61,138 nt of DNA, from positions 1 to 61,138 of the forward strand of contig JAICQE010000003.1 of NCBI GenBank assembly GCA_025938035.1. Direction: 5' to 3'. The notes beneath the pieces are model-generated. The model saw nothing but the letters and a program-made list of their open reading frames with translations. It was not told the DNA's origin and made no database searches. The stretch is from Vicinamibacteria bacterium (GTDB lineage Bacteria > Acidobacteriota > Vicinamibacteria > Vicinamibacterales > UBA2999). Position numbers and translations under genes: made by a program. Position 1 is the stretch's first letter. The number at the start of each line of letters is the position of its first letter. Below are positions 15,980-23,689 of this stretch, piece by piece.

Positions 15980-17001
15980 GCATGGGCGGCGGCGTCCACG
16001 GCGGCGGCCTCGCTCCTGCGGAGCGGCGAAAACGGGGTGACCGTGATCGTCATTCGCTCCGCTTTGAGCGACCGGCGCCAACCACCGATGACCTTTCCGT
16101 TCACGACGATTGGAGCGCTGAAGGGATCGCGCACCATTCGCACCCAGCGGGACTGATCGAGCGCGGCGCTGCGATCCTTGTATGCGATCAGATATTCGTC
16201 GTAAAGCCCCAGCAAATACGCCGTCTTGTCGCCGCCGCGTGCCGCCGCAGCTTTGCGGAACCAGTAGGTCTTCCCGTCGATAACCTCCTCATCCAGCTCC
16301 CGACCGACCAGCTCCAATCCGCGGCGAACGTCGCCGGTCGTCAACCCGGACCACCACGCACAGTCGGCGACCTGCGCCGGCCCGTGGCTCGTGAAATAGC
16401 GGCGCGTCAGCTCCGCGAGCGCGTCATCGTGCGACCGCGTGGCTGCCGGCGGCACGCGCTCGTCGAGCAGCGCGTAGGTCGACTCGGTGCCTCGCCGTGC
16501 CCCGCTGCAGATGACCGCGTCGATTTCCGCCTGCATGACGATATGCGCGAGGCGCTGGACGCTGTCGGCGCGGACTCCCGCTCGCTGGAGAACCGCCTTC
16601 AGCTCCTGCCTGGTGAGGTGCACGCCGCCTCGAAGCGCGCGGACGATGGCCGCCTGACTGCGGCGGAAGACGGCGGCGTCGAGCTCGAGGTGCCGGTTGT
16701 ACGGAGACATCCTGGCGCTGACACGCGGCCCGGTGAGCGCCAGCATCCATCGGATGTCCGCGGGCGCCACCAGATGCCATGTCGGCCGCAGCACATGTGT
16801 GCGAAGGATGGCGCCCTTCGTCAACGCGCGTTCGATCGCGGCGTCGGTGGTTCGCCGCGTTCGCAGCGCCAGCGCCCACTTGGTGTCGCTGTACTCCTGT
16901 GCCTGCACGGCGCCGAGCCAGCTGACGGCGTCTTCAGGCCTGGTGAAGCGGCCTCCGGACAGACGTTGATTGCGAAGGCGTGATTGAACGATATCCGTCA
17001 T
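15928..17001 (-). CDS. Winged-helix DNA-binding protein (HTH_42 / AlkZ-like family)
   Basis: A 357-residue protein of the DUF1006/HTH_42 group, related to the AlkX/AlkZ interstrand-crosslink glycosylases. Seen: LRNQRLSG at the start, VSWLGAVQAQEY (about 29-40), RTHVLRPTWHLVAPADIRWM, RRYFTSHGPAQVADCAWWSG and a C-terminal beta part (VVNGKVIGGWRRS). AlkZ proteins need a QxQ motif for activity; the Q-A-Q in GAVQAQEY fits this. Glycosylase activity is plausible, not proven. The 3' end overlaps the convergent small membrane protein gene. Confidence 0.85.
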   Translation of the reverse strand: MTDIVQSRLRNQRLSGGRFTRPEDAVSWLGAVQAQEYSDTKWALALRTRRTTDAAIERALTKGAILRTHVLRPTWHLVAPADIRWMLALTGPRVSARMSPYNRHLELDAAVFRRSQAAIVRALRGGVHLTRQELKAVLQRAGVRADSVQRLAHIVMQAEIDAVICSGARRGTESTYALLDERVPPAATRSHDDALAELTRRYFTSHGPAQVADCAWWSGLTTGDVRRGLELVGRELDEEVIDGKTYWFRKAAAARGGDKTAYLLGLYDEYLIAYKDRSAALDQSRWVRMVRDPFSAPIVVNGKVIGGWRRSLKAERMTITVTPFSPLRRSEAAAVDAAAHAYAGFFGVELELSIAVP

Positions 17002-17024
17002 TGGGTGGCCTGGCCAATTCCGTC

Positions 17025-17074
17025 GTGGGGCGAACCCTTCGGGTTCGCCTGGCGAGCCTGAAAGGCTCGCCCCA
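17025..17074. repeat. Composite palindromic repeat, copy 2
   Basis: GTGGGGCGAACCC-TTC-GGGTTCGCC followed by GGCGAGCCTG-AA-AGGCTCGCC and CCAC: the same two hairpins as at 12103 but in reversed order and orientation. It lies in the 95-base gap between the SDR gene and the winged-helix gene, both on the minus strand. Confidence 0.8.
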
Positions 17075-17096
17075 CTGAGATAGTCGTTGGCACCGA

Positions 17097-17960
17097 TCAG
17101 GCGGAAGATGCCAGACGGAACGGCGGCGGCTGCGTACCGTTGATGTCAGTGAAGCCGTACTCGGTCGCGAGCGCGCCAACTTCCAGCAGCTCGCCAGACT
17201 TGTCGAGGACGCGCGGATCTGACGCCAGCGCGATGATCGCCCGGCCCAGGTAAAACGGCGTCTCCTTGGGCCCGCCCGGTCCGTCGAGCGCGTGCGCCGC
17301 ACCAGCACGCGTGAAGGCTTCGACGATGCGTTCGGTGCGCATGAAGCCCGGCGCCAGCGCCACGGCCGCAACGTTGTGCTCGCGCAGTTCCTGCGCCAGG
17401 GCCCACACCAGATGCGACACGGCGTTTTTCGAGAGGTCGTAAAAGAGATTCTTCATGTACGGCAGCGCGCGCAGGTTCGCGGTCGTGCTGACGATGAGGC
17501 CGCGCCGCTGCGGGACCATCAACGGAGCCGCCAGACGGCTGGCGGTGAGGTGGGCGCGGACACCTGCGGTGAACATGCGGTCCCATTGCTGCAGCGATTG
17601 CTCCCAGAACGGCGCGATCGTCAGCGGCCGGCAGTCGGGATGCTCGTAGCCGCCCCACACGTTGTTCACCAGCAGATCGAGCCGCCCGTGGTCGTCGCGG
17701 ATCCGGGCGAACAGCGATTCGACGTCGGCGTCGGACGTGTGATCGCAGCGTACGGCAACGCCACGGCCGCCGCGTTCAGTCACCTCGCGTGCCGTGTCGT
17801 CGATCGTCCCCGGCACGTTGTCCGTCGTCGGCTTGCCGTGGGTACTGTGGCCGGTGACATACACGGTTGCGCCGGTCGCTCCCAGTTCAAGGGCGATTGC
17901 ACGGCCAGCGCCGCGGCTGGCGCCTGTGACGAGGGCGATGGTGTCTTTCAGTTCAGTCAT
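17097..17960 (-). CDS. SDR family NAD(P)-dependent oxidoreductase
   Basis: A 287-residue classical-type short-chain dehydrogenase. TGASRGAG (about 14-21) binds the cofactor, LLVNNVWGG is the NNxG-like strand and FYDLSKNAV holds the catalytic Tyr-x-x-x-Lys. VTGHSTHGK after strand two suggests NADP preference. The insert WGGYEHP and the long C-terminal part resemble the DHRS1 branch of the family. Substrate unknown. Monocistronic, or upstream in a short operon with the winged-helix gene across a 95-base gap. Confidence 0.9.
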   Translation of the reverse strand: MTELKDTIALVTGASRGAGRAIALELGATGATVYVTGHSTHGKPTTDNVPGTIDDTAREVTERGGRGVAVRCDHTSDADVESLFARIRDDHGRLDLLVNNVWGGYEHPDCRPLTIAPFWEQSLQQWDRMFTAGVRAHLTASRLAAPLMVPQRRGLIVSTTANLRALPYMKNLFYDLSKNAVSHLVWALAQELREHNVAAVALAPGFMRTERIVEAFTRAGAAHALDGPGGPKETPFYLGRAIIALASDPRVLDKSGELLEVGALATEYGFTDINGTQPPPFRLASSA

Positions 17961-18002
17961 GGATCCGCGAACCGGCGATTATACCGTTGGGCCATCGCCC
18001 AG

Positions 18003-18035
18003 TTTATCTGCGGTTCATCTGCGTCACGCTAGGCT
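18003..18035 (+). promoter_or_regulatory. Direct-repeat promoter 1, likely site of the downstream OmpR-type regulator
   Basis: Two abutting 11-bp half-sites, TTTATCTGCGG (18003-18013) and TTCATCTGCGT (18014-18024), differ at two positions. Five bases later comes a -10-like TAGGCT (18030-18035). A tandem repeat at helical period, in the -35 position, is the usual mode for OmpR/PhoB-type activators. The same layout recurs at 22020-22052. Confidence 0.65.
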
Positions 18036-18041
18036 CGATCC

Positions 18042-18947
18042 ATGGAGGGTGTCGTGGGTCGACTGGCGCGCAACGTCGCAATTCTTCTCGCAGTGGTCCT
18101 CATGCCGTGGTCGGAGCCATTGTCGATTACTCATGCCGCTCCACAGACCGTACGGCAGTGCACGGCGACAGCCACACTGGTGAAGGTCCCTCAGCTGACC
18201 GAAGCCAGTGGCCTGGCGATCAGCCGCCGAGTGGCGGGTCGCCTGTGGGCGCACAACGATTCGGGACAACCGGTGCTGTTTGCGCTCGACACCCGTGGTG
18301 CAGTCACCGGGCAGCTCCGCGTCACCGGTGCAAAAGTCGAGGACTGGGAGGCCGTGGCGGTCGGTCCGTGCGATGGAGGCTCGTGTATTTACATCGGCGA
18401 CATTGGCGACAACGAAGCCAAACGGCGGGGTGTGACCGTCTACCGCGTGCCGGAGCCGGAGGGCGCAAGCGGAACGGCAGCCGTCGCGGACACCCTTCGC
18501 GCGACCTATCCGGATGGCGCGCACGATGCCGAGACGCTGCTCGTGGCTGGCGGCCGGCTGTACATCGTCACGAAAGGGGAGACCGGCCCGGTCGGACTGT
18601 ATCGCTTCCCGGCGCAGTTGCAGTCCGGAACGACCATGAAGCTCGAACGCGTCGGCGACCCGTCGCTGAAAGTGGACGGCGATTCACGGATTACCGACGG
18701 ATCCGTGTCCCCCGACGATCAGTGGATCGTGCTGCGAACCAAATCGGCGCTGACGTTCTACCGCGCCTCCGACCTGCTCGCTGGGCGCTGGCGCGCCGCG
18801 TCAACCGTGGACCTCAAGCCGCTGAACGAACCGCAGGGTGAGGGTCTGGCACTCGGTGCGGAAAACACCGTCTTCCTCGCCGGAGAGGGCGGCGGCAAGA
18901 AGCAGCCGGGCACATTCGCACGCTTCGCGTGCGCGCCGAAGGGATGA
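18042..18947 (+). CDS. Secreted beta-propeller-like protein of unknown function
   Basis: A 301-residue protein with an N-terminal signal/anchor (about 8-30). LVKVPQLTEASGLAISRR, LWAHNDSGQPVLFALD, CIYIGDIGDNEAKR and PQGEGLALGAENTVFLAGEG are evenly spaced strand-turn motifs of esterase-like phytase / SdiA-regulated propellers, which often bind calcium through such DNxA loops. Function unknown. First gene after direct-repeat promoter 1; its stop overlaps the start of the lipoprotein gene, and a two-component system follows, so it may supply or modulate the signal. Confidence 0.75.
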   Translation: MEGVVGRLARNVAILLAVVLMPWSEPLSITHAAPQTVRQCTATATLVKVPQLTEASGLAISRRVAGRLWAHNDSGQPVLFALDTRGAVTGQLRVTGAKVEDWEAVAVGPCDGGSCIYIGDIGDNEAKRRGVTVYRVPEPEGASGTAAVADTLRATYPDGAHDAETLLVAGGRLYIVTKGETGPVGLYRFPAQLQSGTTMKLERVGDPSLKVDGDSRITDGSVSPDDQWIVLRTKSALTFYRASDLLAGRWRAASTVDLKPLNEPQGEGLALGAENTVFLAGEGGGKKQPGTFARFACAPKG

Positions 18948-19945
18948 TGGCTCGCGCACTCTTCCTCGTGGTCGTGCTCGCATCCGCCGCCGCTGTCGGC
19001 TGCGGACGGATCATGCGCGATGTGCGCCTCGTACCCGACCCCGCGGCGACGATTGCGGAGTTGTGGCAGGAGCCGGACGATCTCGGCCGGCGAAATCTGT
19101 ACTATGGCCCCGGCGGCCTGGAGACGATGCCGCGCGACACGACGTTCACGTTCGTGGCGCGGGATACGAGCGGGTGGAGTCCCGGATTCGACGTTCGCGA
19201 CGGCACTAGTCTCGAGTGGAGCGTCAAGCTCGGGCCCGAGGCGCAATCAGAAGTGGTCGCGTCACGAATCCTCTGGGCGATGGGTTTTCATCAGCCGCCG
19301 ATCTATTACCTGGATCAGTGGGCGCTGACCGGCGCTGAAAGTGGACCACAGCCTGCCGGGCGATTCCGTCCGTCGCTGACAGATCAGAAGGTCGTCGGCG
19401 ACTGGTCGTGGTACGAGAATCCGTTCGTCGGGACGCGGGCGTTCGGTGGCCTCGTCGTTGCCAATCTGATCCTCAACAGCTGGGACTGGAAGACGTCGAA
19501 CAACAAGGTCTACGAATTGTCCACGCCCGTGAACGGCGTCGGGCGCTGGTTCATGGTGCGCGATCTCGGCGCGTCGCTTGGAAAGACCACGTACCCGACA
19601 CTCCTGAGGTGGTTTCGGCTGCGCGGTTTCGGTCAGGGGACGCGCAACGATCTGGCAGGATTCGAAGAGCAGGGTTTCATCGTTGGAGTCGATGACGAAT
19701 TGCAGCCGGAGTTCGATTACCGTGGCATCTACCGCGACGTCCTCGACACCGTCACACTGGCCGACGTCGAGTGGGCCTGCGGCCTGCTGAGCCGGCTCAG
19801 CGACGAGCAGTGGACGGATGCGTTCCGCGCCGGCGGCTACAATCCGGACGAGACGCGTCGGTTCGTCGCGAAGATTAAGGCCAAGATTGTCCAGGGTCTT
19901 CGGGTCGCGGCCGGCGGACCCATCCATGCGAATTCTGGTCGTTGA
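18944..19945 (+). CDS. Lipoprotein of unknown function
   Basis: A 333-residue protein with a lipoprotein signal (ASAAAVGC, cysteine near residue 20). Distinct segments are LEWSVKLGPEAQSEVVASRI, ILNSWDWKTSNNKVYEL and RWFMVRDLGASLGKT. The NSWDWKxxN and VRDLGASLG pattern resembles the catalytic loop and metal site of HipA/FAM20-like kinase folds, but the match is weak and is only a suggestion. ATG 18944 or 18947 overlaps the previous stop (ATGATG). Its end overlaps the response-regulator start by 20 bases. Confidence 0.72.
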   Translation: MMARALFLVVVLASAAAVGCGRIMRDVRLVPDPAATIAELWQEPDDLGRRNLYYGPGGLETMPRDTTFTFVARDTSGWSPGFDVRDGTSLEWSVKLGPEAQSEVVASRILWAMGFHQPPIYYLDQWALTGAESGPQPAGRFRPSLTDQKVVGDWSWYENPFVGTRAFGGLVVANLILNSWDWKTSNNKVYELSTPVNGVGRWFMVRDLGASLGKTTYPTLLRWFRLRGFGQGTRNDLAGFEEQGFIVGVDDELQPEFDYRGIYRDVLDTVTLADVEWACGLLSRLSDEQWTDAFRAGGYNPDETRRFVAKIKAKIVQGLRVAAGGPIHANSGR

Positions 19946-20618
19946 GGACGAGCCTGTCGCCGCCACCGTGCTGGCGAAAGGCCTGCGCGAGCACGCGTAT
20001 GCGGTGGATGTGGCGGGCGACGGCCCCGCCGCGTTCGAGCAGGCAACCATCAACGACTACGACCTGATGATCCTGGACGTCCTCCTGCCCGGCATGAGCG
20101 GGCTCGAGCTGTGCGGGCGGCTGCGGGCGGACGGCGTGACGACGCCGATCCTGATGCTCACCGCGCGCGGTGAGCCGGATCAGCGCGTCGAAGGACTCGA
20201 CGCCGGCGCGGACGACTATCTGTCCAAGCCGTACCACTTTCCCGAACTGCTCGCGCGCGTCCGCGCGCTGCTGCGGCGCGGGCCGGCGCTCGCCGCGCAG
20301 GTCGTGGACGTCGACGATCTGCGGATCGATACCCGCGCGAGGCGAGTCGAGCGTGCGGGCCGCCAGATTCCGCTCACCACCAAGGAGTACACGCTGCTGG
20401 AGTACCTGGCGCGACGCCGCGGCGAGGTCGTCGGCCGGGCGGATATCGCCGAGCACGTCTGGGACGACAGCTTCGATCCGCTGTCGAACCTCATCGAGGT
20501 CTACATCCAGCGGCTGCGCCGCAAGGTGGACGACGATCACCCGGTCAAGCTGATTCACACGCGCCGCGGCGCCGGCTACACGCTCGACCCTGCTGATGCG
20601 CACGCCGCTGAGGATTGA
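19926..20618 (+). CDS. OmpR-family response regulator
   Basis: A 230-residue regulator. Receiver domain 1-115 with acidic pair E8-D9, phosphoacceptor Asp51 (MILDVLLPG), TAR and the conserved lysine in YLSKPY. DNA-binding winged helix from about 130 with LTTKEYTLLEYLARRRGEVV and IYIQRLRRKVDD, ending in RRGAGYTL. ATG 19926 is set by the MRILVVEDE opening. It overlaps the histidine kinase gene by 23 bases. The direct repeats at 18003 and 22020 are its likely sites. Confidence 0.95.
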   Translation: MRILVVEDEPVAATVLAKGLREHAYAVDVAGDGPAAFEQATINDYDLMILDVLLPGMSGLELCGRLRADGVTTPILMLTARGEPDQRVEGLDAGADDYLSKPYHFPELLARVRALLRRGPALAAQVVDVDDLRIDTRARRVERAGRQIPLTTKEYTLLEYLARRRGEVVGRADIAEHVWDDSFDPLSNLIEVYIQRLRRKVDDDHPVKLIHTRRGAGYTLDPADAHAAED

Positions 20619-22011
20619 GAGTGTCCGCGGCCGGCTGACGCTGTTCTACGTCAGCGTCCTGGCAGCGGCGCTCATCGTCGTCGGCACGCTGATCTACGTC
20701 CTGCTCGCCCGCGCGCTGTTCGTCCGCGTGGACGAGAACCTCCAGGCCCGTGTCGGCATCGCGGCCACGTCGCTGTCGAACGATCTCGAGGAGGGCCAGG
20801 ATTACCGCGACGCCGCCAGGAGTACGGTCGCGGAGCAGGCGTCGAGCGCGCAGATGCTCGCGATCTACGACGGCGCCGGCCGGCTGATCGCCGAAAACGG
20901 ACGGGATCCTGAATTGGACATCACGCTGCCGGCGCTCGATGCCCTGTCGGATACCGAGCCGCTGCTTGAAACGCTGCTGGAACGCGACGGCGACGATCGG
21001 CACCGGCTGGCGTTTCGCAGAGTCTCGATCCCGCCCGCGGAGTACATCGTTGTCGTCGGCGCCGACCTCGACCCGATGGACGAGGAACTCGTCTTCCTGC
21101 GCCGCATCCTCGGGTACATGGTGCCAATCGCGCTCGGGTTGGCGGCGATGGGCGGCTGGTTCCTGGCGCGCAAGAGTCTTGCGCCCGTGGTAGCGATGGC
21201 CGACCGGGCGCGGCGAATCGGCGTGAAGAATCTCAGCGAACGTCTGCCGGTGGCGAACCCGCGCGACGAGCTTGGGCATCTCGCGGAGACCTTCAACGAG
21301 CTGCTCGGCCGTCTGGAACAGTCGCTGCTGCAGCAACGACAGTTCATGGCCGATGCCTCGCACGAGCTGCGCACGCCGGTGACCGTCACGCGCACTGCGG
21401 CAACGGTGGCACTCCAGCAGGACCATCGCGACGAGGGTGACTATCGCGAGACCCTGAAAATCGTGGAGCAGCAGGCAGTTCGTCTGTCCCGCGTCGTCGA
21501 CGACATGTTCACACTGGCCCGCGCCGACGCGGGCAGCTACCCGATGCGCATGATGCCGATGTATCTCGATGAAGTGATCGACGAAGTGATACGCGCGACG
21601 CGGGTCGTGGCCGCCACCAGAGAGGTGTCCGTTGAATCGACGGTCCTCCCGTCCGCCTCGTTCACGGGCGACGAAGAGCTGATCCGCCGCATGATCGTCA
21701 ATCTCGTCGACAACGCCGTGCGCCATACACCTGGCGGTACGAGCGTGCGGGTGGAGCTCGATCAAACCGATTCCGGGTACGCGATTGCGGTCAAGGATCA
21801 CGGTCCGGGCATCCCGGTCGAGATCAGGGAGCGGATTTTCGAGCGTTTCTTCCGCGGCGATGTCTCGCGCCGCTGGAGCGCGCGGGAAGGTGCCGGGCTC
21901 GGCCTGGCGCTGGCGCGCTGGATCGCTCGAGCCCATGGCGGCGACGTCGTGCTCGCGCGCTCCTCGCCGTCGGGCTCCACTTTCGTGATCTCGCTTCCCT
22001 CACGCGGATGA
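20596..22011 (+). CDS. Membrane sensor histidine kinase (EnvZ/CusS type)
   Basis: A 471-residue kinase: transmembrane segments near 15-40 and 170-190 with a periplasmic sensor of about 130 residues between, HAMP linker (RRIGVKNLSERLPV), H-box FMADASHELRTPV with His256, N-box IVNLVDNAVRHTPGG, G1 DHGPGIP and G2 GAGLGLALARWIA. Cognate to the preceding regulator by overlap. Layout is that of heavy-metal or antimicrobial-peptide sensors, but the sensor region has no motif that names the signal. Confidence 0.95.
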   Translation: MRTPLRIESVRGRLTLFYVSVLAAALIVVGTLIYVLLARALFVRVDENLQARVGIAATSLSNDLEEGQDYRDAARSTVAEQASSAQMLAIYDGAGRLIAENGRDPELDITLPALDALSDTEPLLETLLERDGDDRHRLAFRRVSIPPAEYIVVVGADLDPMDEELVFLRRILGYMVPIALGLAAMGGWFLARKSLAPVVAMADRARRIGVKNLSERLPVANPRDELGHLAETFNELLGRLEQSLLQQRQFMADASHELRTPVTVTRTAATVALQQDHRDEGDYRETLKIVEQQAVRLSRVVDDMFTLARADAGSYPMRMMPMYLDEVIDEVIRATRVVAATREVSVESTVLPSASFTGDEELIRRMIVNLVDNAVRHTPGGTSVRVELDQTDSGYAIAVKDHGPGIPVEIRERIFERFFRGDVSRRWSAREGAGLGLALARWIARAHGGDVVLARSSPSGSTFVISLPSRG

Positions 22012-22019
22012 GGTGCTCG

Positions 22020-22052
22020 TTTATCTCCTGTTCATGCTCGGCCGTCTACGCT
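22020..22052 (+). promoter_or_regulatory. Direct-repeat promoter 2, likely site of the OmpR-type regulator
   Basis: TTTATCTCCTG (22020-22030) and TTCATGCTCGG (22031-22041), five bases, then TACGCT (22047-22052). Half-site length, order (TTTATCT then TTCAT) and the five-base gap to the -10 box are the same as at 18003-18035. Confidence 0.6.
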
Positions 22053-22074
22053 GATCCAACAGGGGGACGAGCCA

Positions 22075-22530
22075 ATGGGATCGACACGGCAATGGATTCC
22101 GGTGGGGGGGCTGCTCACGACGGTCGCGGCGGCAGCCTATGCTGTCGTGCAGTTGAACGGGCAGGCACAGGCGCCGACTGGCGACTTCACCAACGCATCG
22201 ACAGCCTTCGTTCGAGACGCTCAGGGACAGACGGTGCTGCAGGGACAGTTCACCGCAGCCGTCGAGGAGGACGGTGGTCTCGAACGGCGTGCGACGCTCG
22301 CGGCGGCTGGAAGCGATGCTGACGCAGCCGGAGAGGCGGAGGTGGAATTCGCGAAGACCGGCGCCACGACGCAGGAAGTGGAGTTCACGGTGCGGAATCT
22401 GCAGCCTGATACCAGCTTCGTGTTCGCGATCGATGGAACGGACGTCGCTTCCGCCAAAACCGATCGGCGAGGCCGAGCGGAGGTCGAGCTCAACGTCCGG
22501 ATGCCTGGCACCGCCGCGCGCTCGAAATGA
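22075..22530 (+). CDS. Small secreted protein, candidate target of the two-component system
   Basis: 151 residues with a signal/anchor (about 8-25) and a beta-rich body (QTVLQGQFTAAVEEDG, EVEFAKTGATTQEVEFTVR, NLQPDTSFVFAIDGTDVAS). No family recognised. The strand pattern and ...LQPDTSFVFAIDG suggest an Ig-like fold. AGGGGGA ribosome site lies before ATG 22075. It follows the kinase by 63 bases, which contain their own direct-repeat promoter. Confidence 0.72.
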   Translation: MGSTRQWIPVGGLLTTVAAAAYAVVQLNGQAQAPTGDFTNASTAFVRDAQGQTVLQGQFTAAVEEDGGLERRATLAAAGSDADAAGEAEVEFAKTGATTQEVEFTVRNLQPDTSFVFAIDGTDVASAKTDRRGRAEVELNVRMPGTAARSK

Positions 22531-22552
22531 CCCGCCGGCAGGGGATCGGGTC

Positions 22553-22572
22553 GCGGACCCGACAGGGTCCGC
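22553..22572. repeat. Palindrome GCGGACCC-GACA-GGGTCCGC
   Basis: A perfect 8-bp stem with a 4-base loop, followed by GCGCCAC. It is a single-hairpin relative of the composite repeats and sits between two convergent genes, where it could act as a two-way terminator; no T-run is present on either side. Confidence 0.7.
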
Positions 22573-22607
22573 GCCACGATCATTCCAGCCGATTCGCAGA
22601 AGAACGG

Positions 22608-23606
22608 TTACTTGGCGGGGGTCTTCGCGTCGGCCAGGCGGGCGGCCGACAGCGAATTGCGCATGCTGTAGTTGCCCTCATGGCAGCCGTTTTCGTGAAT
22701 CTGGGCGTTGACGAGCGCCATCGGAAATGACAGGTCGATGCGATCCTTGAACGATTTCGGATCGACGACAGAGGCGGCGTAGTCGATCCGGTTCGCCGCG
22801 GTGCGCGTCAATCGCTCGGTCACCACCTTGTCGCGTCCGGTGCCGACGCCGGCAAAGCTTGGCTGTCGATCGTTGAAGTTCCGCGTTTCGATGACCAGCG
22901 TCTCGCCTTCCCAGCGGCCCCGCGACATCCCGGGCCACGTGCGCAGCGTGTCGGCAACCTGCGGCTTGCCGTCGAGAGGAATGATCCGGCGCCAGTAATC
23001 GGTGATCAGCACGACATGATCCGGGCCCTGAACGATCTGCACGAAGTTTTCGTCGAGCTGCGGCACCATCGGGACGAGGGCATCCAGCAGGCAGCGTTCG
23101 GAGGGCATGAAGTCGGTGTAGCTGTCCCTCTTCGCGCCTTGAAACGCCGCGATCAGCGCGCCCAGCGCCGGAGGCACCTTGCCATCCTTCATCTCGGCGA
23201 GCGCGATGATGAAGTCTTCGGCCTGCGGCAGCCGGCGGACGCCTTCGACCGCGGCCGGGAGCCGGCCGTTTTCAGGATAGGTAATCAACGACGTGCGCAG
23301 ATCCTCGACGTGCACCTTGTTGTCCATCCAGTCCAGGCCGATCGCCTCCACGGGAGCGATCTTGGCGATGAGGCCGATGACGTTCTGGAGCGAGGCGCGG
23401 CGTGCCTCCAGTTCTTCCCTGGTGAAGAGTTTCTTCCCGGCCGCCGACGCGGGCCGCTGCAAGGGCACCGCGGTGTTGAAGTTCCACACACCCTGGAGGT
23501 CGGGTTGGCGCGATTCCGTGCGCGGCGCGCGGTATTTCGGGTCTTGTTCTGCGGAGACGCCGACAGCCGTCACGAGGAAAAACAGCAGCGCAAGCGTTCG
23601 TGTCAT
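22608..23606 (-). CDS. Secreted protein of the GRWEGDTLVVET type, function unknown
   Basis: A 332-residue protein with a signal peptide (about 1-20, ending GVSAE). Its core VVLITDYWRRIIPLDGKP followed by MSRGRWEGETLVIETRNFND is a conserved block found in many copies per acidobacterial genome; no function is established. The truncated gene at 60297 belongs to the same group. ATG 23606 follows GGAGA. The frame stays open far upstream, but those residues are a shadow of the SGNH gene. Confidence 0.82.
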   Translation of the reverse strand: MTRTLALLFFLVTAVGVSAEQDPKYRAPRTESRQPDLQGVWNFNTAVPLQRPASAAGKKLFTREELEARRASLQNVIGLIAKIAPVEAIGLDWMDNKVHVEDLRTSLITYPENGRLPAAVEGVRRLPQAEDFIIALAEMKDGKVPPALGALIAAFQGAKRDSYTDFMPSERCLLDALVPMVPQLDENFVQIVQGPDHVVLITDYWRRIIPLDGKPQVADTLRTWPGMSRGRWEGETLVIETRNFNDRQPSFAGVGTGRDKVVTERLTRTAANRIDYAASVVDPKSFKDRIDLSFPMALVNAQIHENGCHEGNYSMRNSLSAARLADAKTPAK

Positions 23607-23689
23607 GGTTTCTCCATCTGTTACGACGCCCGTGGGCCGATGGTTCGATCGTGTAGACGGAAAGACCGCGCGGATATTGTAGCGGGGCG

